From: Asterias rubens
Lineage: Eukaryota > Echinodermata > Asteroidea > Forcipulatida > Asteriidae
Reading direction: 5' to 3'
NCBI RefSeq assembly: GCF_902459465.1
Contig: NC_047073.1
Location: 1,116,001 to 1,180,000 of the forward strand
DNA: 64,000 nucleotides
Shown here: positions 1 through 18,800 of the stretch, in pieces
Layout: the number at the start of each line of letters is the position of its first letter
How positions within the stretch are numbered: the stretch's first letter is position 1
Translations under genes and position numbers: made by a program
The notes under the pieces: model-generated
Database searches by the model: none
What the model saw: the letters and a program-made list of their open reading frames with translations, nothing else
Told to the model about the DNA's origin: nothing

Positions 1-160
1 TATAGTATCTAATTTACCTGATTGATATATCCCTTTTTGTAAAAATGAGTGAAAAAGTGGTGGCGCCATACGGAAAGTTATCCTCTTATTTACCTAAATG
101 AGATATCCCGTTTTGTAAAAATGAGTGAAAAAGTGGTGGCGCCATACGGAAAGTTATCCT
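1..160 (+). repeat. Two direct copies of a ~78-bp dispersed repeat
   Basis: Two adjacent near-identical copies of a unit containing GAGTGAAAAAGTGGTGGCGC and ending in a CATACGGAAAGTTATCC motif. The same sequence returns as an inverted pair at 57836-57970, so this is a dispersed family and not a local satellite. The small open frames over it are incidental. It lies in the intron upstream of the first AP1M1 exon present here. Confidence 0.8.
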
Positions 161-749
161 TAAATTTCAAAGAATGTTGTTTCATTGGAATAGTTGAACT
201 TATGATTAAAAACCCTTTATTTTTAACATGCCGAATTATTTTAAGTAAAGCAACATTTTTCCTGGCCAGCTCATTCATTCTTCTACTATCGTCTTCTCCT
301 TGGCTGGTTGTCTTGTTGTGTGTTTCTAAATAAAAATATAGACTGACTGAAAATTGACTGAAAGTGAAAGACCACTCTCTGGTATGCCGTAATGGCCACT
401 CGTTGTCCAAACACAACATATTACACAAAGCAAATCTTAGTTTAAAACAAACATTGCCTGATTTTTAGATGTGTTGGAAATAAATAAATCTGCATCTTTC
501 ATTAATTAAGTTTCAACATTTATTTGTTGAGGATTTTTAATTATTTTCTTTTTAAGCTACTTCATTTAACATTACATGTTACGCCACGCCCACTTTTGTT
601 TTTGTTCAGGTTGCAACAAAGTTTAAAACTTGTTCAAATATACTTTTGTGCTGAAACGTGTAACTAGTTTGTTTATTTTGTTAATTACAGTAAATACTTT
701 TTCTCACTGCACTTACTCACGTGTTGATTGTTTTTGTTTCTTCCCGCAG

Positions 750-7282
<6,533 letters not shown>

Positions 7283-7437
7283 GGAAACCAGGGAACTTTG
7301 TAACTACAAAACTTATCTGATAACCAATGAAATTCTGTCATAACTGCGATGCTATTCCGCTACAGTGAATGCACAGGCAAAGTTAATCAGACCTTAGCAT
7401 TTATCCTAGGAACGTCCCCCCCCCCCTGAATTTGTAA
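7283..7437 (+). other. AP1M1 proximal 3' UTR
   Basis: Follows the TAG at 7280-7282. No polyadenylation signal is evident near the stop. The first AATAAA downstream that I see is at 8909-8914, so the UTR may run through the minisatellite and SINE fragment that follow. A short poly-C run lies near 7418. Confidence 0.5.
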
Positions 7438-7745
7438 TGTGATGTAATGTTGACTCAAATCACAAGTGATTCTCAAGTAGAATCAAGTCATTTAGAATCT
7501 GAGTCTTGAGTCGTTTGGATCAAGTCCGTGTCCAAATCATAAGTCACTTGCTTTGAGTCTTACAAGTCCCTTGCTTCGGGTCTGAATCGGGAGTCACTTG
7601 TTTGAGTCCAAATCACGAGTCCTTTGCTTCGAGTCTGAATCGCGAGTCACTTGCTTTGAGTCCAAATCACAAGTCCCTGCTTTGAGTCTGAATCGTGAGT
7701 CACTTGCTTCAAGTCCAAATCATGCGTCGCTTGTTTTGGGGCCCA
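7438..7745 (+). repeat. Minisatellite of ~24-27 bp, AGTCC/CACTTG type
   Basis: Repeated units resembling 'gagtccaaatcacgagtcac ttgctttga', roughly 11-12 copies with substitutions. The open frame across it (ESKSRVLCFESESRVTCFES...) is a by-product of the period. It sits just after the AP1M1 stop codon and may be transcribed as 3' UTR. Confidence 0.85.
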
Positions 7746-7814
7746 AATTTTATTTCTTAGGGACAAACTTAAGAATGTGGTGGTTTAATACAAAATTATT
7801 ATGAGAAATTGCTT

Positions 7815-7955
7815 AGCATCACAAGACCGGATGGTCACTTCAAGGGTAGGTCTACACATAACTGATTTGGGCTATCGACCCACATCAACTGTCACCAGGG
7901 GCAAGTTGCCACCTGCTACTCGGGTTGAAACAGGGTTACCCCCTTCACAGTAAGG
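7815..7955 (-). mobile_element. SINE body fragment
   Basis: Shares 'caagaccggatggtcacttcaaggg', 'gggctatcgaccca', 'ccacctgctac' and 'gaaacagggttac' with the reverse complement of 17570-17705 and with 39880-39970. This is the internal body of a dispersed SINE family; no tRNA-like head is present here. Confidence 0.65.
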
Positions 7956-10900
7956 ATGTAAGCGTGTGTATCATCCACTAAGAGCTTGGCTTGTAGAGCA
8001 GAATGCACTACTTTTCCAACTTTTGATCAAGCAATTGTGGTTATGACTGTGATTGAAACCCACATTCTGCTGCTGACAACACCAGAGCTTTGGTCCGGTG
8101 AACTAGACCTGCCGCAGTATTGGCAGATTTCAGTGGTTTACAGATTTACTCTAGCTTGTACTAGTCACAGATTGTAAAGATATTTGTATGTGTCATAATC
8201 AATATTTTCATGTATATAGGAAAACTCAGTAGGCAATTACATCAATTGGTTTATTGGTTTATTGGTACCTTGCACACTTTTAGTTTATTCCATCTCAGTT
8301 TATATCTGTCATGGCTTGGAAGGAGAGATTTGCTGATCACGTTTGAATAATTGTGTTTTTAGTTTAAAAATCCGCATTCCAAAGATTTATATTCATTTAG
8401 CTCTTCAGAATTATTTCAGTCAAAATGGACATTTCCCAAATTTTTAAAATGATATTGTGATAAGGTTTTCTTATAAGCTCTGATCATCTGGGATCAATTG
8501 GCCGTTTTTTTTTACCATGCGAGGGCGCTCTCAATAGTATTTGTATCACTTTTGTGGGTATTCGTTCTGCAGTCTTAAAAGTATGGCGCACTCCTTTGAT
8601 TTGTTCATTTGAATGCCAAGCAATAGGAGTCTGAGCTTTCAACTGAGAGGTTGTGACAACATGGCCCCTATACATGTACATGTAGATGCAAAATGATGCA
8701 TACTTGTACTATATCGTTATGAAAATCCGTCTCTATCGCTGATTTTTCATGCACACCCCAATATCAACTCAACAATAAGTAAATTTAATAACTAGTTTTC
8801 ATACTAACATAAACAGAGAATAATGAAACACTTTGCAAAATGATTATTGTCACACATCTCTTTATTCTTAAAATCCAAGAATGTATTTCAGCTTCATAGA
8901 TGTGGTGAAATAAATCCATTTATACGTCGCCCTTGAACAGAAAGCTGTCATGGTAACTTGACGATCTTGAGTTACATTTCATTAACGTCTGGAACCGTTG
9001 TCTCAACGGAAACTCATAATTTGTTTCGCAACCCTTATTGAGAATACAGATTGATTCGACAGCTACCTGTGACTTGGGAAGAGGAAGTCGTTAATTCTTT
9101 TATTTCCGTTGGTAATTTCATTCAGGGCGATGCTGCCTTCTTTTTTTTCCATTGTAAATTTGGGTCTTCAAAAAGTTGTTTTGAATTGAATTTATCAATC
9201 AAGTAACATCATTTGATTCAACATACAAAACTGTCTGTGCCAAGTCAGATAAATTTTGGAATAACAACATCGTCTTTGGTTGGTAGGATTAATTTTAGGA
9301 CAAAATCAACACTTAATTCCAATGGCAGCAAATTAATTTTGAACATCACTGTTTAGAAGGTGTTACTTGTTTTTAAAAACTTAATACTTGCCTACAACTA
9401 GGGAGGTTTACTAATACAATTGATGCTTTAGCTTGTTGAGCTAGCACATCCAAAAATACTGTTCTCAAATTTACAAGGTACAATCTTTTAGCCTTAACGT
9501 ATACCGGTATAAGCATGTGGATAGATTCTAACACAGTTTTGCTCAAAGGATAATGCGATATCCAAATAAAGAAATTTATCAACCCACGTCACATAACCGT
9601 AATTATGAAGAAAAAATGTATTTTATTCACAGAATCTTTATGACGTAGTTCCTGACAAAAAGAACTGTACTTTAAATATTATTAATTTGTATCCATATTT
9701 ATGCTTAAATTTTGCAATGATTACATGCGAAATAAAAATTTGAATTACGTTTAAAACCCTTGTTGAGTGTGGTATGTTTTTCTTTTAGGATCTTCTCATT
9801 CAAAGTTTTTTGTTTAATTTATTGGAATTTTACCAGTACTTTGTTATTTTTCTGTGCTTAGAAATTGTTTTTGGTTAACAGCTTTATGGTTTCAGCAGAT
9901 TTGTTTTCACACAAGCAAATCATCCATGGGGATAGGTGGTGGTAGACTGCCCAGTAGGGAAATCTGTACATTGGACTAAAACTTAACTACAGGAGTGAAA
10001 GTTATTGCTCCACATTTTGAGTTAAAGATTTCAAGGAACTTCTGGGAAATTTCCTCGACACTAGAGAAGTGTATCAACGAGCAGGATTTTTCTACATCTA
10101 AAAAGATTTGTAGCTATATCTGAAAGTTTCTCATCCCTGCAACTTGTAACCCATTGTAAAACTGTTGTAAAATACTTCAAGTACCAACTGTTGTAAAATA
10201 CTTCAAACACTATTAAAAGGCTAAATTCATATTAATTGGCTTATTCAATTAATCCTAGTATATTTATTATTTACACAGTAGTTCTAACTGTAGAAAATCA
10301 TCAAGGAATTCATGTATTGTGGACTTCCCGATATTCTAAAACTGTACAGAAACGAAAGGAAATGCAGCTTGATTGGAATAAACAGGCCTAGCCTCATTCA
10401 GCTGTAATTATAAAAAAATAACATAAAATTGTCAAAAACTACTTTAGAGCAAAATACTTGAGAAACAGTCAGATACAATTCAAAAAGCACACAAACCATT
10501 CTGATAAACAATATACATTGTGTTCTTAGCAGCTAGCTTATAAAATGGAACAAGGAACTTTTTATGTGTTTCTTAAAGCCACATTAAACAAGAGGAGAAA
10601 ATTACGGATCAAAACCAATTATTTTATTGATGTTGATCGCGTTTTGAACGTTACCACAAAATAACAAATATTGTTGTTGTTTTCTGGGGCTGCTTAAGCA
10701 CCAAAAAAACAGCCAAGCATAACTTGGCATAAGACTGTTACTTGCCGAACTACCATGTCACATGTACAACTTATGACTGGTATCCTGCTCATTTCTGCAG
10801 AAATGTGTCAAGTAATATACTTTAGCAGCATTATAAAATTGGGCTCCGTTTTGAAGGCAATTTTTTGATGCAATGACTGTAGATTTCTACACTTTTAGTT

Positions 10901-11330
10901 TAGTGCTCAGTACAATTAATAAGCGTTTGGGAAGCTACACCATAGAACTGTCATGGCAAGCTAATCACCCATTCAAACCAAACCGAGGCAGAAAGGAAAA
11001 TACAGTCTGGTCCATCTATAACTTTGATGAGTTTCCATACTTATAAAAACAGTACACACGAGGAACCAGACAAGCATTTCAGAATTGCCAAATTGAAAGC
11101 AAGGAACCTTTCTCTCTGAAAGGCAAATGAGAAATAACTCAGAATGTCAACTGCTCTTTTGCACCTTCAGTGACTTAAAAAAATTATAAGCCACTTAAGA
11201 AATAAACCAATGTCAGTTTAACACTGCCTCAAAGGCCCATGCCAAACAAAGATTGTCTAGACTCCAAAACAAATTGGATTGTTGCGAAGTTCGACCCCTA
11301 TTTGTTTTCCCCATGCTGATGTTGAGCGTG
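7956..11330. other. Intergenic / convergent 3' UTR region, no gene seen
   Basis: AT-rich sequence between the AP1M1 (+) and ELOF1 (-) stops. The far end may be ELOF1 3' UTR. Around 10490-10860 there are degenerate copies of a repeat with 'cttagcagc', 'tacatgtacaact', 'aaattgggctc' also seen at 28350-28620, 44110-44300 and 58798-59045. A candidate AATAAA for AP1M1 is at 8909-8914. Short open frames here have no recognisable homology. Confidence 0.6.
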
Positions 11331-12535
11331 CTACCCATTAGCTGATTCACAAGCATCAATCCAGTCGCTGTACACATCTACTGGCTCTGTTAGATCTGAT
11401 AAAGTTGAGTTAAAGGAAATGTCACAAAGACAAATACAAAATGGAGCCTCAATGTCACTGATACAGGTCTTTTGGTAAAATCCCATGACTTGCTACCTAG
11501 CTCATACACATGTTATTTTGGAAAGCGAAAAGCTGACAAAATGCTGCGAAGACAAAAACACTGGCTACAAAGCAAGTAGTACTGTATTAATTAACCAATC
11601 TCCTAATATTAAAAGCGAATTAACAGTTCTTTAATGCACGTAAAAGAACCCAGTGCACTTGTCGTAAAGAGAAGGCGTTCGCCCTGGTGTTCCTGCTCTG
11701 AAAATGTACCATAGCACCTTGTAAAACATAACATCGTGCTATAAAATGATTAGGTCTCAGTAATTTAAACGTAGTCCAAAATCTTGAAGGATATATACTG
11801 TATGTTACAGGGCCAGGAGCGTCACTGATTGACGAACATGCGTGCTATACAAGAAGCCATTATTATCATTTGATTAAAAGGATACAGTTAATGTTGGTTT
11901 GGAAATCTTCTAGGCAGACTCTACAGGAAATGACGCCAATCTGTCTTGTTCGATCCCTTAATTGAAGAGAAAAAAAACATACAAAAGAAATTTAGTATTA
12001 AGTTGGTGGAGGTGTACAATTCAATTAATTTTCCACCAAAAAAATACAATGTATGTGATAGCACCTTTAAAGTAACAACATGTCTATCAAACTTCAAAAT
12101 ACCTTTAAACCATGGTTATTATTTTTGTCTAGATTATGTTTTATGTCCCACCTACAGTCGACAATGTTCTAGTTCAGCCAAAGTTTTCTTAATCCCAGAA
12201 ACTCTCACTGCTTATTGTAGCTAAAACCAAAGAGCACTGTTATAAAGATGTTCTGCTATTATTATAAGTTATAAAGAGCACATTCTGAAATCCCAAATCT
12301 CATTTCTGTTTTTTTGTTTTGCGTTTTGCTGTCCTCTTATAATAACAACGTTCCTGTTTATAAAGAGGCAATTCAGCCAGTGATCTTGGTATAAACAAGA
12401 GTCGACCATAAAATCTTACATTTTTACATCGCAGGCTTTTTCGTGGTTACAAAACGGACATGTAAACTGTGTGTCCAATGTTCCAACCAACTTCTTCTTT
12501 GGTGGGGGCTTTCTCTTTGAGCGACGACGTCCCAT
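11331..12535 (-). CDS. ELOF1: Transcription elongation factor 1 homolog (Elf1/ELOF1)
   Basis: Small zinc-ribbon factor that rides on elongating RNA polymerase II and, in animals, helps transcription-coupled repair. Three coding exons on the minus strand, read from high to low coordinate: 12535-12420, 11956-11886, 11395-11331. Joined, they give 252 nt, that is 83 residues plus stop, the human length. It starts [15 protein letters not shown] (the basic tail that contacts the nucleosome or DNA). CPFC and CRVC then supply the four zinc-ligand cysteines ([28 protein letters not shown]), and it ends [18 protein letters not shown]. Splice borders are GT..AG with phases 2 and 1. A 5' acceptor at 12579-12580 shows that the ATG exon has a short spliced leader. 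The second exon is the least conserved part (NIN for human PIT). No exon exceeds 116 coding bases, so ORF-length methods miss the gene. Confidence 0.95.
11635..11875 (+). mobile_element. SINE 3' body in ELOF1 intron 2
   Basis: Contains 'aaaagaacccagtgcacttg', 'gttcctgctctg', 'ataaaatgattaggtctcag' and 'gtatgttacagggccaggag', then 'gctatacaagaagccattat'. Matching strings occur in the same order at 46390-46570 and 48255-48415. It inserted between ELOF1 coding exons 2 and 3, antisense to the gene. The tRNA-like head is missing. Confidence 0.7.
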
Positions 12536-13372
12536 GTTGGAATAAAAAACTCTTCTTTAATTCGATTCAAAATCCAATCTGAAAAAAAGCAAAATTTAAA
12601 ATGTTTGTTCAAATTGCGATAATAATGTTTACTTATTACTTGTTTATTAAATAACAAAGAAAGGAGCAATGATCAAGATTACTACACCCTAGCGTCTAAT
12701 GTTTAAAAATAAGATAACATGATCTTGATGATTTAGTTTTAAATTTTGTTTACACAATCTGACAATTGTTATCCGACGCTTAAATAAAGATATAATTATG
12801 AACATGATAAAATCCATCCACTATAGTAGACTATGAACTCTGCTCTGATCAGCTTCAACAATCAATTGTTAACAACAATAATAATATTATTTTCAATCAA
12901 TAACAATTTATACAAATTAACATAAAAACCCATTGATTTCATTGTGATTATTTATATTGCTTATGTTTTTCTTTTTTTTCTTTTTAATTAACTAAACAAA
13001 CAAACTTAATTTACAGATTGATTTGGCATATCATTATTTCAATTTAATTCCCTCTACGCTCATTTTCAAGAGAGGCAATTCAATGAATGAAACCTGACCA
13101 AACGATCACGAGAGACAACACGACACATCACCGCGTCACTCATGAAAAACCATGCATAACATCACGGCAGTTGTATTCACCGACGACACGCTACCTCAAA
13201 CCTGCCCGGACATTTTGTTTGGGGTTTCTACCCGACGGAAAATCATTTCAAATCATTTCCGTTCCACCAAAATGGTCAGCAAGTTAAGATCTATAGACAT
13301 CTGTTGCATGCTGTCAAACTAAGCTTTTATTTAGAAGTAATAAAACAATAAAAAATATACCATTATTCTTAC

Positions 13373-13450
13373 CTTTTCTTGCGAAGCTATTTTCTTCACA
13401 AAACGTATGGACACGTTCAGCGGGCGTTTGTTGCGGTCGTTTGTTAAATA
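13373..13450 (-). promoter_or_regulatory. ELOF1: Probable ELOF1 non-coding first exon and start region
   Basis: On the minus strand 'cgcaagaaaaG|GTAAGAAT' is a strong splice donor (exon end at 13373). It is the natural partner of the acceptor at 12579-12580 just before the ELOF1 ATG. The exon would begin somewhere above 13400, in a short region with several CG dinucleotides (aacgcccgctgaacg). The exact start is not visible. Confidence 0.5.
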
Positions 13451-15846
13451 AACGGTCGTCGTACACATACACACACACACACGAGCATGTGTCACAAGCT
13501 CGTTCCCAGATTACTGTGTATCTAAATCTGTTTGTTCATTATTTAGGTGTGAATTCGAGCATAGATATAGTTCCTGCATTTTCTGGTACCGAGGTTGCCA
13601 CTTGCAGCAAGGAGTGGGCGGAGCGTTGGGGGGGGGGGGGTTGTTGATAGGAGGGGGTTAACCTGTTGAAGAATCAAGCAATTGAGTCACACTCTGTAAT
13701 ATTATGGGAATCACACGTGCAGGAAAGGTAGGAAAGATCAATTATCGGAAAATCATTAATTCAAAACAAACAAGTTTCATTGGTAACAACAGTCCGCGTG
13801 TTGATACAATTTTTTACCCAACATATTAAATATTAAGTAACAAACCAGTGAAATTTATTTGGGATTGTTCATCTAAATACTAAAGTTGCTGGAAAAAAAT
13901 GGGGACCAAAGCCTCAATGCATGGAATTATGTTTTCAGACGCCTGAGAAGGCTTCATGCTTGAACCCTTCCTCATCTGGTTGAACTACAGGTACCTCTTT
14001 CTCTAAAAGTAAAACTACACCATTTCAGAGGGAGTCGTTTTTCTAACCATGTGTTGTACAATCAAAAGCTCTCCAGTGCTTCTTTACAAGTAGGTTTTTA
14101 TGGTCATTAACTTGTAGAGTAATTATCAAAAGCACATTTGCCCTGCTTTTAACTATTGAGTTAGCATTTTTGTTATAGAGTTCCAATCAACATGAATACT
14201 ATGTGTATTGGTAAATTTTCAGATGACCGCAGACATTGATAATTTGAAGAAGCTTTTGTACCAAGTGGTATTCCTCAATTGAAAATGATCTGCCGCTGAT
14301 GGTCAGGTTAATATTGAAAGGAAAAGAAGACAAGGAACACATATCACTCGGGCTCAATCACAGAAACGTTTGGAAATCAAAGGGGGGGGGGGTAAAGCAA
14401 CTCGCACACAAACAAATTTTCAAGTAAAAGATCTGTCACATTAAAGTGCAACCATCATTTGCCTCAGAACACTTTTAATGCATAGATTGATTAATTTAAT
14501 CATATTATAAACTAGCATATTTTCAACAAAAGTACAGGATTCATTAAATTATGATCTGGTTTGATAATCAGTTTTTAAACAATATCTTCACCACTTAACA
14601 TTCATCCAGTTCTCTAGTATTAGTGGCACACCAAAGTGCATGTCTTTGCCAACAGAGGGCACCCAACTAACGAATTGTCAGTGAATAATCCTACCCTTTA
14701 TTTTAACTTTTTCATAGTGTGTTAAGCTTTTCAAACTATTTTATGATAACAACTACAAATAACAACAATCAAAGAAGACACTTTGCTGTTGACCAACATC
14801 AAATTAAAGGCAGTCATACTTTTTAGATTTAAAAATGACAATTCTGTTTTCCTCCAAGATCTTACAATTAGTTTACCATCAAAACTTATCTTTTAAGTGT
14901 TACAGCACAACATTTAGTGCGTACTACTCAAACAGCTGTTTAAAGATTGAAATAGTTATTACGTTTTTTTTTATTTATAGTTTTTTCTGCAATACCCCCA
15001 AATAATTTGTTGGCTACTGTTTGGAGAATTGCTATCAAGATTTAGTTTAAATAACTGACACACAGGATGTATAACTTAATAAAAACAAATGGACAAATAA
15101 ACAAATGATGAAACAAAGTGTTGATAATCAAACTAACTTGCTAAAACGAGACCCAGATTCTCCCACTGGCTAAATAAGCCACTACCTTAGTTTTAACGTT
15201 TTCAAAACATACTTGTTTTGATAATCAAATATCTGTTAAAACTTTATTATCCTTAACAAAATTACTAGTTTTTAATGATGATAACCACAATGAGGCTAAA
15301 AGGGGAAAATAGTCGGAACCCTTTTGGGGTAGTCACGAATGTTACTGTATACAGGGAACATGGTAAAGGTGATGGAAGGATAACAAAATCTACCTCCTTA
15401 CTATAAATTGCTTTCACCACAGGTTTATATGACCCCTTTAAGCCTAAGCCTGGAATTACGTCTCTGAGAGGGCAAGGCAAGTTTGACTTTGCAAAGGGCA
15501 CTTCCATTGGAAATCTTTAAGTCTATTGGAAACTTTTGAAGGGGCACAAAGGCCAAGAACAGTGCAACTGAGGCAATGTGTTATTCCAGGTCTGTAAGCC
15601 AGTACCAACATACATACTATTACATCAAAAAATAACACTTACTGACATAAAAACCCATTGTGAATGCTTTTTACCCACAAGCCAACATGTAAATTGATGA
15701 ATGTTGATTGTAGAATCTATGTTTCTATAATCCATGCATTTATTAGGTAGAGTCTGCTGTGAACAAACAAAGAAAGTACATACTGGGTCTGATTCAATAA
15801 ATGCACTGTGAAAAGGTTGTAGCAATGTTGTCAATAACTAAAAGTC
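13451..15846. other. Intergenic, ELOF1-PLAA tail-to-head spacer
   Basis: Contains a short CA run (13461-13482), G-tracts near 13629-13640 and 14382-14392, and a dispersed-repeat fragment at 15475-15560. No exon-like block is recognised. The right end is PLAA 3' UTR: minus-strand AATAAA occurs at 15739-15744, about 100 bases after the stop, and again near 15243-15248. Confidence 0.6.
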
Positions 15847-18800
15847 TCATTGTAACATCTGAGATACTCTTTGAGCACACTCTCCGAGTTTCACTGGATC
15901 CTTAACGCCACAGTGCTTTCTGACAACTTGAAGTATATTTAATGACTGCCCTATCGCTAGTGCGTTGTCATCGACACTCATGAGTGTTCCTAAGGCAACA
16001 AGAAGTCGGAAAACTGCCTCTGGTTCCACTTCGCACTCAAGGATTGTAGCCACAGCCGACAGGCATTGCAATTGTCCCTCACTGTCATGTCCACTCTGTA
16101 AAACCACGGCATAGTTAAGAAGCACTGTCGACATGGCGATATGGAGTTGCTTATTGGTAACTGGTTGGCATTCTAGCGTTGATCTTATGATGTCCTCACG
16201 GTTTGACGTAAGCAGTAAGGCACCCTCAGGGTGACTGAAAGCATTTGAAAATGTCCTCATGGTGAGCAGACGATTTGCGGGTGTGGAGTTACCAGAAACG
16301 AGATGTTGAGCGCGGGATAAGAACTGGGCACCATCCTTCTGGTTACAGAAGTACTGGTTGCCTGCTGGGTGGCGGATAACCAGCCGAAGGATATCAATGG
16401 CTGGAAAAACTTGATCTGTGAAATAAACAAACACAGACAGTCGTAAATAAAACCATTGCTGAAACAAGAAAAGTTGTGTTTTGTAAACACAAAAGCTCCA
16501 CAAGCCTACTGGCTTGATTTGTGCAACTCATAATCATAGATGTTAAACCAATGTTTGTATGAGAGAGATTGGCTGTTGCCAGCTTGGTGTTTATATCCGC
16601 TTGTGGGATTTTGCAGAGTTCCCTTGACAGGTAGATCATCTAAACACCAATTATGCTCACTGCACAGTAACGCACTGAGAATTGGATTCTCAAGATGGGG
16701 CAACCAAGATTTTGCTTAGGTGATGTTGTCAGGTAAATGGATGAATAGGCAGTATCTTCATCAAGTCTATACTTTTGTTATTACCCTGCTTATTGGTTGC
16801 AACAAGTCTTACCTATGGGCCATTGTAATATCTTCCATAAAACTTCCATCTGCTGGGTGTCTGGTGTTCCTGAGTTTCCAACGCTAACGAGAAGTTGTTC
16901 AAGGAGTTCAAAGGATTGAGCATCAAGCTGGTCAGTATCAGGAACGGCAGAGTTGAAGTCTTTCAGTTTACCTGGTGAGGTAATGTTTATTCCATTGAAT
17001 ATGACACCATCAGAATTTGCTAAACACTTATGATTTTTTACTAAGCAGAAACAAGCTTCATCAAATATTTCTAAGAATCTTTAAGCTAAGCAAATATTAG
17101 TAGGATACCAGTAACAAGTTGTACCTGAAGAATATAATTTTGGCTGGTAACCACTTTTTTTGTAATCAGAATTGTGTTGTGCTTCGCTACCACTGTGAAT
17201 CTTGTGCAAAGCAAATTTATTTGTCAACCCTAAACGCCCTGAACCCTCAAAAATCCTCTTGAGGAAGTTGTCCGATTGCGGAGGGTTAAGCACTCACCTA
17301 TAATTGCTTGTGCATTGGCCGAGTCAAACGTGACAATTGTCAGCTTAGGGAAGTAAGGGTTCGGTGACTTCGTCTGAGGCACCATTGCGGGTGGAGGGGT
17401 GTATTGATTCTCAGCACCATAAGTAGGGATGTAACGTCCACCACCTTGTGATGAAAAGAGGAAATATTAGTGAGTTTGAAACTTTCGTTAAGACACAACA
17501 CCATGCAAGTCTCTTGTGATAATCCAAATTGTACCCTTGCCCATATCCTTACAGACAGAGATGGGGGGTAACCCTGTTTCAATCCCAGGTGTAGGTGGCA
17601 ACATGCCCTTGGTGGCAGTTGATTTGGGTTGATAGCCCAAATCGGTTAAGTGTAGCTCTCTCCTTGAAGTGACCGTCCGGCCATGTGATGTTAGTCAGTC
17701 TCTCATAAAACTGTGTATATAAAAATAAACATCCCTTTTGTGTCTAACACAAATATCTGTGACTAGGAGCTAACCACTGTAGTCCTCAATTTAATATTAT
17801 ACCATGTCCAAACAACAATAACTTTAAACAGTACAACCTACCGAGCTAACTGCTTTGATATGTTTGCAAATAGACTGCCTATAAGTCGCTTGTAAACATA
17901 ACACTCCCCATGAAGTAAGAACAGCAATCTTACCTGTCAATGGGTCTGTAGTAGCTGTTCTAGGAGCATTGGGGTCACCTCCTGCTCTTGGAACACCAGG
18001 GGGAGGTTTAGATCCAGGAATGTATCGAGCACCACCTAATGAAAAGAAAAAGACACTGATAAATCATCACACATTGACACAGCTTACATGGCTTAAGAGT
18101 GTCCTCAGTCATGCATGGTCAGCATAATTGAGTGGTTAGACTGCAGGACTTGCAATCACAAGGTTGTGGGTTCGAATCCTACCAAGCCAACCGCTGATTT
18201 CACAATGACTAGAATAAGTATTGTCATCTAGTTAATGAATCACAATTTCTTGATTTGTGCATTTCGCAATCATAGAAGATAAACCAATGTTTGTATGAGA
18301 GAAATTGGCTGTTGCCAGCTAGGTGTTAATTATCCTCCATGTGTGATTTGCTGAGTTCCCTCAATGGGAAGATCATCTAAACCAATGTTTGTATGAGAGC
18401 GATTGGCTGTTTCCAGCTTGGCGTTCATAACCCCTTGTGGGTTGTTGTTCAGCTCCCTTGATGGGATGTTCATCTAAACAAATGACCTACCAGTAAATGG
18501 GTCACCAGAGGCAGCAGCAGGAGCTGCACCTGAGCCCAGAGTCACCCCCTTGGTGTTATTGACGATGAAGTTGGCAATCTCTTCCAGGAATTGTTGGCTA
18601 AGGTCGTGGGTGTGAATGAAGCGTTGTGCAGTGAGCCAGGGATCATCGGCGAGGTTGTAGGGGAGCTTCAGGGCTGGCTTACCCTCCTCTAGGTCTACAT
18701 TGAAGACGTGGTCATATTCCTAGAATGAATTTTAAGATTTTAACTAATTAGTAAATCTGTTGATAGTATTGTATGAAAAAAGAAGGAAGATTGATTACAA

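Noticed and set aside
7598-7804. Frame ESKSRVLCFESESRV downstream of AP1M1
   Set aside because: Falls in the AGTCC minisatellite and has no acceptor; AP1M1 ends normally at 7282.
15265-15834. Several 60-80-residue minus frames before PLAA
   Set aside because: They lie in PLAA 3' UTR and a dispersed repeat, lack conserved content and run out of the PLAA frame.
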